Origin: Callipepla californica brunnescens
Lineage: Eukaryota > Chordata > Aves > Galliformes > Odontophoridae
Length of the DNA stretch: 64,000 nt
NCBI GenBank assembly: GCA_023055505.1
Contig: JALIRH010000112.1
Coordinates: 857,501 to 921,500, forward strand
Direction: 5' to 3'
Below are positions 25,301-38,200 of this stretch, one piece after another. How positions within the stretch are numbered: the first letter of the stretch is position 1; the number at the start of each line of letters is the position of its first letter. The translations under genes and the position numbers were made by a program. The notes beneath the pieces were generated by a model, which was given only the letters and a program-made list of their open reading frames with translations, was not told the origin of the DNA and did no database searches.

Positions 25301-26883
25301 AGAATGTCACGATGTCAGATTATCTGAATATAAGTTGCCACAATTCCAGAATATCACTATGTCACAATGACAGAATGTCAGAATGTCAGAATGTCACAAT
25401 GTCAGAATGTCAGAATGACAGGTTGCCACAATTGCAGAATGTCATTATGTCACAATGCTAGAATATCATTATGTCAGAATGTGAGAATGTCACGATGTCA
25501 GATTACCTGAATATAAGTTGCCACAATTCCAGAATATCACTATGTCACAATGACAGAATGTCAGAATGTCAGAATATCACAATGTCAGAATGTCAGAATT
25601 ACAGGTTTTCACAGTCGCAAAATGTCACTATCTCACAATTCTAGAATGTCAGAATGTCAGAATGTGCGAATGTCACAATGTCAGAATGTCACAATGTCAG
25701 AATGTCAGAATGTCAGAATGACATGTTGCCAGAATTCCAGAATGTCATTTTGTCACAATTCTAGATTGTAAGAATGTCAGAATGTGACAATGTCACAATG
25801 TCAGAATGTCAGAATGACAGGTTTTCACAGTCGCAAAATGTCAGTATCTCACAATGCTAGATTGTTAGAATATCAGAATGTGAGAATATCACAATGTCAG
25901 AATGTCAGAATGGCAGGTTGTAACAGTTCCAGAATGTTAGTATATTTCAATGCTAGAATGTCACAATGTCAGAATGTCACAATGCCAGAATGTCAAAATG
26001 TCAGAAAATGAGAACGACAAAATGTCAGAATGTCTGAATGTCAGGTTGCCACAATTCCATAATGTCACTATGTCACAATGCTAGAATATTAGAATGTCAG
26101 AATGTCAGAATGTCACGATGTCAGATTATCTGAATATAAGTTGCCACAATTCCAGAATATCACTATGTCACAATGTCAGAATGTCAGAAAGTGAGAATGT
26201 CACAATGTCAGAACATCAGAATATACGTTGCCACAATTACAGAATGTCATTATCTCACAATGCTAGAATGTCAGAATGTGAGAAAGTCACGATGTCAGAT
26301 TATCTGAATATAAATTGCCACAATTCGAGAATATCACTATGTCACAATGTCAGAATGTCAGAATGTCAGAATGTCACAATGTCAGAATGTCAGAATGACA
26401 GGTTGCCACAATTCCAGAATGTCATTTTGTCACAATGCTAGAATGTAAGAATGTCAGAATGTGAGAATATCACGATGTCAGATTATCTGAATATAAATTG
26501 CCACAATTCGAGAATATCACTATGTCATAATGTCAGAATGTCAGAATGTCAGAATGTCACAATGTCAGAATGACAGGGTGCCACAATTCCAGAATGTCAT
26601 TTTGTCACAATGCTAGAATGTAAGAATGTCAGAATGTGAGAATGTCACAATGTCAGAATGTCAGGTTGACACAATTACACAATGTCACTATGCCTAAATG
26701 CTAGAATGTCAGCATGTGAGAATGTTAGAATGTGAGAATGTCACAACGTCAGAATGTCACAATGTCAGAATGTCAGAATGACATGTTTTCACAGTCGCAA
26801 AATATCACTATCTCACAATGCTAGAATGTCAGAATGTAAGAATGTCACTAAGTCACAATGCTAGAATGTCAGAATGTCACAAT
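23385..26883. repeat. 1.5-kb segment recopied at +2017 bp
   Basis: 23.385-24.874 kb and 25.402-26.883 kb match closely. The offset is 2017 up to about 24.55 kb, then 2009, after loss of one 8-bp monomer in the second copy. The second copy leads straight into U2. Part of the same event is repeated in U3 (39344 and 41361 are also 2017 apart). Confidence 0.82.
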
Positions 26884-29800
26884 GTCAGAATGTCAGAATG
26901 ACAGGTTGCCACAATTCCAGAATGTCACTATGTCACAATACAAGAATGTCATAATGTCAGAATGTGGTGATGTCACAGTGTCAGAATATCAGAACGAAAT
27001 GTTGACACAATACCTGAATGTAATTATATCACAATACTAGAATGTCAGAATATCAGAATGTGAGAATGTCACAATATCATAATGTGAGAATGTCAGAATA
27101 TCTGAATGACAGGTTGTCTCAGTAGCAAAATGTCACTATGTCACAGTGCTAGAATGTCAGAATGCGAGAATGTCAGAATGTCTGAATGTCAGAATGTCAG
27201 AATGACTGGTTGCCACAATTCCAGAATGTCACTATGTCACAATGCTAGAATGTCAGAATGTCAAAATGTCCGAATGCCACAATGCCAGAATGTGAGATTG
27301 ACAGGTTATCACAATTGCAAAATGTCAATTTGTCACAATGCTAGAATGTCAGAATGTAAGAATGAGAGAATGTCAGAATGTCAGAATGTGAGACTGTCAC
27401 AACATCAGATTGTCTGAATGACAGGTTGCCACAATTACAGAATGTCACTATGTCACAGTGCTAGAATGTCAGAATGTCAGAATGTATGGTTATCACAACT
27501 CCAGTATTTCACTAAGTCACAATGCTAGAATGTCAGAATGTCAGAATGTGAGAATGTCACAATGTCTGAATTTCAGAATGACAGATTTTCTCAGTCGCAA
27601 AATGTCAGTGTCAAAATGCTAGAATATCAGAATGTCAGAATGTCACAATGTCAGAATGTCAGAATGTGAGAATGTCACAACGTCAGAATGTCAGAATGAC
27701 AGGTTGCCACAATTACAGAATGTCACAATGTCACAATTCTAGAATGTCAAAATGTCAGAATGTGAGAATGTCACTATGTCAGAATGTCAAAATGACCGGT
27801 TGCTACAATTCAAGAATGTCACTATGTCACAATGCTAGAATGTCAGAATGTGAGAATGTCACAATGTCAGAATGTCAGGTTGCAAAAATTCCAGAATGTC
27901 ACTTTTCCACAATGCTAGAATTTCAGAATGTCATAATGTGAGAATGACAGAATTTCAGAATGTCAGAATGAAATGTTGCCACAATTCCAGAATGTCACTA
28001 TGTTACAATGCTAGAATGTCAGAATGTCATGTTCACACAATTCCAGAATGTCACTATGCCAGAATGCTAGAATGTCAGAATGTGAGAATGTCAAAATGTG
28101 AGAATGTCACAATGTGAGAATGTCACAATGTCAGGTTGCCACAAATAAATTATGTCACTATCTCACAATGCAAGAATGTCAGTATGTCAGAATGTGCGAA
28201 TGTCACAATGTCAGAATGTCACAACGTCATAGTGTCACAATGTCAGAATGACAGGTTGCCACAATTCCAGAATGTAACTATGTCACAATGCTAGAATGTC
28301 AGAATGTCAGAATGTCAGGTTGTCACAGTCGCAAAATGTCACTATGTCACAAAGATAGAATGTCAGAATGTCAGAATGTGAGAATGTCAGAAAGTCAGAA
28401 TGTCAGAATGTCAGATTGACACAATTCCAGAATGTCACTATGACACAATGCTAGAATGTGAGAATGTCACAATGTCAGAATTTCAGAATGTCAGGTTGAC
28501 ACTATGCTAGAATGTCAAAATGTCAGAACCTGAGAATGACAAAATGTCAGAATGTCTGAATGTCAGGTTGCCACAATTCCATTATGTCACTATGTCACAA
28601 TGCTAGAATATCAGAATGTCAGAATGTGAGAATGTCACGATGTCAGATTATCTGAATATAAGTTGCCACAATTCCAGAATGTCACTATGTCACAATGCTA
28701 TAATGTCAGAATGTGAGAATGTGAGAAAGTCACAATGTCAGAATACCAGAATATAAGTTGCCACAATTCCAGAATGTCACTATGTCACAATGCTAGAATA
28801 TCAGAATGTCAGAATGTCAGAATGTCACAATGTCAGAATGTCGGAATGACAGGTTTTCACAGTCGCAAAATGTCACTATCTCACAATGTCAGAATGTCAG
28901 AATGTCAGATTGTGCGAATGTCACAATGTCAGAATGTCAGAATGTCAGAATGTCAGAATGTCAGATTGTGCGAATGTCAGAATGTCAGAATGTCAGAATG
29001 TCACAATGTCAGAATGTCAGAATGATATGTTGCCACAATTCCAGAATGTCACAATGTCAGAATGTTAAAATATAAAAATGTCAGAATGTGAGAATGTCAC
29101 GATGTCAGATTATCTGAATATAAGTTGCCACAATTCCAGAATATCACTATGTCACAATGTCAGAATGTCAGAATATCACTATGTCACAATGTCTGAATGT
29201 CAGAATGACAGGTTGCCACAATTCCAGAATGTCATTTTGTCACAGTGCTAAAATGTAAGAATGTCAGAATGTGACAATGTCACAATGTCAGGATGTCAGA
29301 ATGGCAGGTTTTCACAGTCGCAAAATGTCAGTATCTCACAATGCTAGATTGTTAGAATATCAGAATGTGAGAATATCACAATGTCAGAATGTCAGAATGG
29401 CAGGTTGTAACAGTTCCAGAATGTTAGTATACTTCAATGCTAGAATGTCAAAATGTCAGAGTGTGAGAATGCCACAATGCCAGAATGTCAGATTGACAGG
29501 ATGTCACAATTGCAAAATGTCAATATGTCACAATGCTAAAATGTCAATATGTCACAATGCTAGTATGTCAGAATGTCAGAATGTCAGAATGTCACAATGT
29601 CAGAATGTCAAAATGACAAGTTGTCACTGTTCAAGAATGTCACAATGTCACAATGCTAGAATGTCAGAATGTCAGAATGTCACTATGTCACAATGCTAGA
29701 ATGTCAGAATGTCACAGTGTCGGAATGTCAGAATGACAGGTTGCCCCAATTGCAGAATGTCACTATGTCACAATGCAAGAATTTAATAATGCCAGAATGT

Positions 29801-32800
29801 GAGAATGTCCCAACCTCAGAATGACAGAAAGAAAGGTTGCCACTATTCCAGAATGTCACTATGTCAAAATGCTAGAATGTCAGAATGTGGTAATGTCACA
29901 ATGTCAGAATATCAGAATGACATGTTGATACAATTCCTGAATGTCATTATATCACAATGCTAGAATGTCAGAATGTCAGAATGTGTGAATGTCACAATAT
30001 CATAATGTGAGAATGTCACAATGTCAGAATGACAGGTTGTCACAGTCGCAAATTGTCACTATGTCACAATGCCAGAATGTCAGAATGTCAGAATGTGAGA
30101 ATGTCAGAATGTCAGAAAGACAGGTTGTCACAATTCCAGAATGTCACTACGTCACAATGCTAGAATGACAGAATGTCAGAACGTGAGAATGTCACAATGT
30201 CAGAATGTCAGGTTGACACAATTACAGAATGTCACTATGCCACAATGCTAGAATGTCAGAATGTGAGAATGTCAGAATGTAAGAATGTCACAATGTCAGA
30301 ATGTCACAATGTCAGAAGGTCAGAATGACAGGTTGCCACAATTCCAGAATGTCATTATGTCACAATACAAGAATGTTAGAATGTCAGAATGTGAGAATGC
30401 CACAATGCCAGAATGTGAGATTGACAGGTTGTCACAATTGCAAAATGTCAATATGTCACAATGCTAGAATGTCAGAATGAAAGAATGACAGAATGTCAGA
30501 ATGACAAGTTGTCACTGTTCAAGAATGTCACTATGTCACAATGCTAGAATATCAGAATGTCTCTATGTCACTATGTCACAATGCTAGAATGTCAGAATGT
30601 CACAATGTCAGAATGTCAGAATGAGAGGTTGCCAACATTCCAGAATGTCACTATGTCACAATACAAGAATGTCATAATGTCAGAATGTGGTGATGTCACA
30701 GTGTCAGAATGTCAGAACGACATGTTGACACAATTCCTGAATGTAAATTTATCACAATACTAGAATGTCAGAATATCAGAATGTGAGAATGTCACAATAT
30801 CATAATGTGAATATGTCAGAATGTCTGAATGACAGGTTGTCACAGTCGCAAAATTTCATTATGTCACAATGCCAGAATGTCAGAATATCAGAATGTGGAA
30901 ATGTCATAACGTCAGAATGTCAGAATGACAGGTTGCCACAATTGCAGAATGTCATTATGTCACAATGCTAGAATATCATTATGTCAGAATGTGAGAATGT
31001 CACGATGTCAGATTACCTGAATATAAGTTGCCACAATTCCAGAATATCACTATGTCACAATGACAGAATGTCAGAATGTCAGAATATCACAATGTCAGAA
31101 TGTCAGAATTACAGGTTTTCACAGTCGCAAAATGTCACTATCTCACAATGCTAGAATGTCAGAATGTCAGAATGTGCGAATGTCACAATGTCAGAATGTC
31201 ACAATGTCAGAATGTCAGAATGTCAGAATGACATGTTGCCAGAATTCCAGAATGTCATTTTGTCACAATTCTAGATTGTAAGAATGTCAGAATGTGACAA
31301 TGTCACAATGTCAGAATGTCAGAATGACAGGTTTTCACAGTCGCAAAATGTCAGTATCTCACAATTCTAGATTGTTAGAATATCAGAATGTGAGAATATC
31401 ACAATGTCAGAATGTCAGAATGGCAGGTTGTAACAGTTCCAGAATGTTAGTATATTTCAATGCTAGAATGTCACAATGTCAGAATGTCACAATGCCAGAA
31501 TGTCAAAATGTCAGAAAATGAGAACCACAAAATGTCAGAATGTCTGAATGTCAGGTTGCCACAATTCCATAATGTCACTATGTCACAATGCTAGAATATT
31601 AGAATGTCAGAATGTGAGAATGTCACGATGTCAGATTATCTGAATATAAGTTGCCACAATTCCAGAATATCACTATGTCACAATGTCAGAATGTCAGAAA
31701 GTGAGAATGTCACAATGTCAGAACATCAGAATATACGTTGCCACAATTACAGAATGTCATTATCTCACAATGCTAGAATGTCAGAATGTGAGAAAGTCAC
31801 GATGTCAGATTATCTGAATATAAATTACCACAATTCGAGAATATCACTATGTCACAATGTCAGAATGTCAGAATGTCAGAATGTCACAATGTCAGAATGT
31901 CAGAATGACAGGTTGCCACAATTCCAGAATGTCATTTTGTCACAATGCTAGAATGTAAGAATGTCAGAATGTGAGAATATCACGATGTCAGATTATCTGA
32001 ATATAAATTGCCACAATTCGAGAATATCACTATGTCATAATGTCAGAATGTCAGAATGTCAGAATGTCACAATGTCAGAATGTCAGAATGACAGGGTGCC
32101 ACAATTCCAGAATGTCATTTTGTCACAATGCTAGAATGTAAGAATGTCAGAATGTGAGAATGTCACAATGTCAGAATGTCAGGTTGACACAATTACACAA
32201 TGTCACTATGCCTAAATGCTAGAATGTCAGCATGTGAGAATGTTAGAATGTGAGAATGTCACAACGTCAGAATGTCACAATGTCAGAATGTCAGAATGAC
32301 ATGTTTTCACAGTCGCAAAATATCACTATCTCACAATGCTAGAATGTCAGAATGTAAGAATGTCACTAAGTCACAATGCTAGAATGTCAGAATGTCACAA
32401 TGTCAGTATGTCAGAATGTCAGGTTGTCACAGTCGCAAAATGTCACTAGGTCACAAAGACAGAAAGTCAGAATGTCAGAATGTCAGAATGTCAGATTGAC
32501 ACAATTCCAGAATGTCACTATGCCACAATGCTAGAATGTCAGAATGTTAGAATGTCGAGAATGTCACAATGTCAGAATGTCACAATGCTAGAATGTCAGA
32601 ATGTCAGAATGTGAGAATGTCACAATGACAGAATATCAGAATGACAGATTTTCTCAGTCGCAAAGTATCAGTGTCACAATGCTAGAATATTAGAATGTCA
32701 GAATGTCACAATGTCAGAATGTCAGAATGTCAGAATGTCAAAACGTCAGAATGTCAGAATGACAGGTTGCCACAATTACAGAATGTCACAATGTCACAAT

Positions 32801-32830
32801 GCTAGAATGTCAGAATGTCAGAATGTGAGA
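26846..32830. repeat. Core higher-order unit, copy U2
   Basis: About 6.0 kb, the fullest of the three units. It contains the 302-base part (about 27.56-27.86 kb) absent from U1 and the 80-base part (near 30.58-30.66 kb) absent from U3. Confidence 0.85.
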
Positions 32831-34489
32831 ATGTCACAATGAGAGAATGTCAAAATGACAGGTTGCTACAATTCAAGAATGTCACTATGTCACAATGCTA
32901 GAATGTCAGAATGTGAGAATGTCACAATGTCAGAATGTCAGGTTGCAAAAATTCCAGAATGTCACTTTTCCACAATGCTAGAATGTCAGAATGTCATAAT
33001 GTGAGAATGACAGAATTTCAGAATGTCAGAATGAAATGTTGCCACAATTCCAGAATGTCACTATGTTACAATGCTAGAATGTCAGTATGTCAGGTTCACA
33101 CAATTCCAGAATGTCACTACGCCAGAATGCTGGAATGTCAGAATGTGAGAATGTCAAAATGTGAGAATGTCACAATGTGAGAATGTCACAATGTCAGGTT
33201 GCCACAAATAAATTATGTCACTACATCACAATGCTAGAATGTCAGAATGTCAGAATGTGCGAATGTCACAATGTCAGAATGTCACAATGTCATAGTGTCA
33301 CAATGTCAGAATGACAGGTTGCCACAATTCCAGAATGTCACTATGTCACAATGCTAGAATGTCAGAATGTCAGAATGTCAGAATGTCAGGTTGTCACAGT
33401 CGCAAAATGTCACTATGTCACAAAGCTAGAATGTCAGAATGTCAGAATGTGAGAATGTCAGAATGTCAGAATGTCAGAATGTCAGATTGACACAATTCCA
33501 GAATGTCACTATGCCACAATGCTAGAATGTCAGAATGTCACAATGTCAGAATTTCAGAATGTCAGGTTGTCACAATGCTAGAATGTCAAAATGTCAGAAC
33601 CTGAGAATGTCAAAATGTCAGAATGTCTGAATGTCAGGTTGCCACAATTCCATAATGTCACTATGTCACAATGCTATAATGTCAGAATGTGAGAATGTGC
33701 GAATGTCACAATGTCAGAATACAAGAATATAAGTTGCCACAATTCCAGAATGTCACTATGTCACAATGCTAGAATGTCAGAATGTCAGAATGTCACAATG
33801 TCAGAATGTCAGAATGGCAAGGTTTTCACAGTCGCAAAATGTCACTATCTCACAATGCTAGAATGTCAGAATGTCAGAATGTGCGAATGTCAGAATGACA
33901 TGCTGCCACAATTCCAGAATGTCATTTTGTCACTATGCTAGAATGTAAGAATGTCAGAATGTGAAAATGTCACAATGTCACAATGTCAGAATGACAGGTT
34001 TTCACAGTCGCAAAATGTCAGTATCTCAAAATGCTAGATTGTTAGAATATCAGAATATGAGTATATCACAATGTCAGAAAGTCAGAATGGCAGGTTGTAA
34101 CAGTTCCAGAATGTTCGTATAATTCAATGCTAGAATGTCAAATTTTCAGAGTGTGAGAATGCCACAATGCCAGAATGTGAGATTGACAGGTTGTCACAAT
34201 TGCAAAATGTCAATATGTCACAATGCTAGAATGTCAATATGTCACAATGCTAGAATGTCAGAATGTCAGAATGTCAGAATGTGAGAATGTCACAATGTCA
34301 GAATGTCAGAATGACAAGTTGTTACTGTTCCAGAATGTCACTATGTCACTATGCTAGAATGTCAGAATGTCAGAATGTGTGAATGTCACAATGTCAGAAT
34401 GTCAGAATGACAAGTTTTTACTGTTCCAGAATGTCACTATGTCAATATGCTAGAATGTCAGAATGTCATAATTTGACAATGTCAAATTT

Positions 34490-34649
34490 GACACCTGGCG
34501 GTCATCAACAAGTCCCAACTTTAATCATAAAGCAGAGTACATTTATGTTCGTAGTAATGAAGTTCATACATATTGCAAAACCCGAGCTTCTAAGGTTTCA
34601 CTTGCTGTGACCCTTGCACTTCAGCCAGTCTTGCATAAAATCCTCCGAA
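34490..34649 (-). mobile_element. Class II-type LTR, copy 5 (two deletions)
   Basis: 160-bp remnant with the same breakpoints as copies 3 and 4, flanked on the right by GTCACAATTCC. The + strand here reads TTTAATC, so the minus-strand signal is ATTAAA rather than AATAAA. The satellite before it (34.28-34.48 kb) matches that before copy 4 (16.98-17.20 kb), and the satellite after it (34.65-35.2 kb) matches 17.36-17.95 kb. Confidence 0.85.
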
Positions 34650-35210
34650 GTCACAATTCCAGAATGTCGCTATATCACAATGCTAGAATGTCAGAATGTC
34701 AGAATGTGAGAGAATCACAGTGTCAGAATGACAGGTTGTCACAGTAGCAAAATGTCACTATGTCACAGTGCTAGAATGTTAGAATGCGAGAATGTCAGAA
34801 TGTCTAAATGTCAGAATGACACGTTGCCACAATTCCAGAATATCACAATGTCACAATGCTAAAATGTCAGAATGTCAAAATGTGAGAATGTCACATGTCA
34901 GATTATCTGAATATAAGTTGCCACAATTCCAGAGTGTTACTATGTCACAATGTCAGAATGTCAGAATGACAGGTTGCCACAATTCCAGAATGTCATTATG
35001 TCAAAATGCTAGAATGTTAGAATGTCAGAATGTGAGAATGCCACAATACCAAAATGTGAGATTGACAGGTTATCATAATTGCAAAATGTCAATTTGTCAC
35101 AATGCTAGAATGTCAGAATGTAAGAATGTCAGAATGTCAGAATGACAAGCTGTCACTGTTCAAGAATGTCACTATGTCACAATGCTAGAATATCAAAATG
35201 TCACTATGTC

Positions 35211-38200
35211 ACTATGTCACAATGCTAGAATGTCAGAATGTCACAATGTCAGAATGTCAGAATGACAGGTTGCCACAATTCCAGAATGTCACTATGTCGC
35301 AATACAAGAATGTCATAATGTCAGAATGTGGTGATGTCACAGTGTCAGAATATCAGAACGAAATGTTGACACAATACCTGAATGTAATTATATCACAATA
35401 CTAGAATGTCAGAATATCAGAATGTGAGAATGTCACAATATCATAATGTGAGAATGTCAGAATATCTGAATGACAGGTTGTCTCAGTAGCAAAATGTCAC
35501 TATGTCACAGTGCTAGAATGTCAGAATGCGAGAATGTCAGAATGTCTGAATGTCAGAATGTCAGAATGACTGGTTGCCACAATTCCAGAATGTCACTATG
35601 TCACAATGCTAGAATGTCGGAATGTCAAAATGTCCGAATGCCACAATGCCAGAATGTGAGATTGACAGGTTATCACAATTGCAAAATGTCAATTTGTCAC
35701 AATGCTAGAATGTCAGAATGTAAGAATGAGAGAATGTCAGAATGTCAGAATGTGAGACTGTCACAACATCAGATTGTCTGAATGACAGGTTGCCACAATT
35801 ACAGAATGTCACTATGTCACAGTGCTAGAATGTCAGAATGTCAGAATGTATGGTTATCACAACTCCAGTATTTCACTAAGTCACAATGCTAGAATGTCAG
35901 AATGTCAGAATGTGAGAATGTCACAATGTCTGAATTTCAGAATGACAGATTTTCTCAGTCGCAAAATGTCAGTGTCACAATGCTAGAATATCAGAATGTC
36001 AGAATGTCACAATGTCAGAATGTCAGAATGTGAGAATGTCACAACGTCAGAATGTCAGAATGACAGGTTGCCACAATTACAGAATGTCACAATGTCACAA
36101 TTCTAGAATGTCAAAATGTCAGAATGTGAGAATGTCACTATGTCAGAATGTCAAAATGACCGGTTGCTACAATTCAAGAATGTCACTATGTCACAAAGCT
36201 AGAATGTCAGAATGTGAGAATGTCACAATGTCAGAATGTCAGGTTGCAAAAATTCCAGAATGTCACTTTTCCACAATGCTAGAATTTCAGAATGTCATAA
36301 TGTGAGAATGACAGAATTACAGAATGTCAGAATGAAATGTTGCCACAATTCCAGAATGTCACTATGTTACAATGCTAGAATGTCAGAATGTCATGTTCAC
36401 ACAATTCCAGAATGTCACTATGCCAGAATGCTAGAATGTCAGAATGTGAGAATGTCAAAATGTGAGAATGTCACAATGTGAGAATGTCACAATGTCAGGT
36501 TGCCACAAATAAATTATGTCACTATCTCACAATGCAAGAATGTCAGTATGTCAGAATGTGCGAATGTCACAATGTCAGAATGTCACAATGTCATAGTGTC
36601 ACAATGTCAGAATGACAGGTTGCCACAATTCCAGAATGTAACTATGTCACAATGCTAGAATGTCAGAATGTCAGAATGTCAGGTTGTCACAGTCGCAAAA
36701 TGTCACTATGTCACAAAGATAGAATGTCAGAATGTCAGAATGTGAGAATGTCAGAAAGTCAGAATGTCAGAATGTCAGATTGACACAATTCCAGAATGTC
36801 ACTATGACACAATGCTAGAATGTGAGAATGTCACAATGTCAGAATTTCAGAATGTCAGGTTGACACTATGCTAGAATGTCAAAATGTCAGAACCTGAGAA
36901 TGACAAAATGTCAGAATGTCTGAATGTCAGGTTGCCACAATTCCATTATGTCACTATGTCACAATGCTAGAATATCAGAATGTCAGAATGTGAGAATGTC
37001 ACGATGTCAGATTATCTGAATATAAGTTGCCACAATTCCAGAATGTCACTATGTCACAATGCTATAATGTCAGAATGTGAGAATGTGAGAAAGTCACAAT
37101 GTCAGAATACCAGAATATAAGTTGCCACAATTCCAGAATGTCACTATGTCACAATGCTAGAATATCAGAATGTCAGAATGTCAGAATGTCACAATGTCAG
37201 AATGTCGGAATGACAGGTTTTCACAGTCGCAAAATGTCACTATCTCACAATGTCAGAATGTCAGAATGTCAGATTGTGCGAATGTCACAATGTCAGAATG
37301 TCAGAATGTCAGAATGTCAGAATGTCAGATTGTGCGAATGTCACAATGTCAGAATGTCAGAATGTCACAATGTCAGAATGTCAGAATGATATGTTGCCAC
37401 AATTCCAGAATGTCACAATGTCAGAATGTTAAAATATAAAAATGTCAGAATGTGAGAATGTCACGATGTCAGATTATCTGAATATAAGTTGCCACAATTC
37501 CAGAATATCACTATGTCACAATGTCAGAATGTCAGAATATCACTATGTCACAATGTCTGAATGTCAGAATGACAGGTTGCCACAATTCCAGAATGTCATT
37601 TTGTCACAGTGCTAAAATGTAAGAATGTCAGAATGTGACAATGTCACAATGTCAGGATGTCAGAATGGCAGGTTTTCACAGTCGCAAAATGTCAGTATCT
37701 CACAATGCTAGATTGTTAGAATATCAGAATGTGAGAATATCACAATGTCAGAATGTCAGAATGGCAGGTTGTAACAGTTCCAGAATGTTAGTATACTTCA
37801 ATGCTAGAATGTCAAAATGTCAGAGTGTGAGAATGCCACAATGCCAGAATGTCAGATTGACAGGATGTCACAATTGCAAAATGTCAATATGTCACAATGC
37901 TAGAATGTCAATATGTCACAATGCTAGTATGTCAGAATGTCAGAATGTCAGAATGTCACAATGTCAGAATGTCAAAATGACAAGTTGTCACTGTTCAAGA
38001 ATGTCACAATGTCACAATGCTAGAATGTCAGAATGTCAGAATGTCACTATGTCACAATGCTAGAATTTCAGAATGTCACAATGTCGGAATGTCAGAATGA
38101 CAGGTTGCCCCAATTGCAGAATGTCACTATGTCACAATGCAAGAATTTAATAATGCCAGAATGTGAGAATGTCCCAACCTCAGAATGACAGAAAGAAAGG

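Larger units (their letters stand above)
17361..34489. repeat. Core satellite, 17 kb without LTR, recently duplicated units
   Basis: Uninterrupted 8-bp satellite. On the 100-bp secondary repeat lies a multi-kb organisation. 17.65-19.43 kb matches 22.77-24.55 kb at +5120 (640 monomers). 19.62-25.30 kb recurs at 26.85-32.83 kb. 23.39-24.87 kb recurs at about +2017. Paralogues are almost identical, unlike units at the array edges. I see no gene, transposon or unique sequence in this stretch. Confidence 0.92.
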
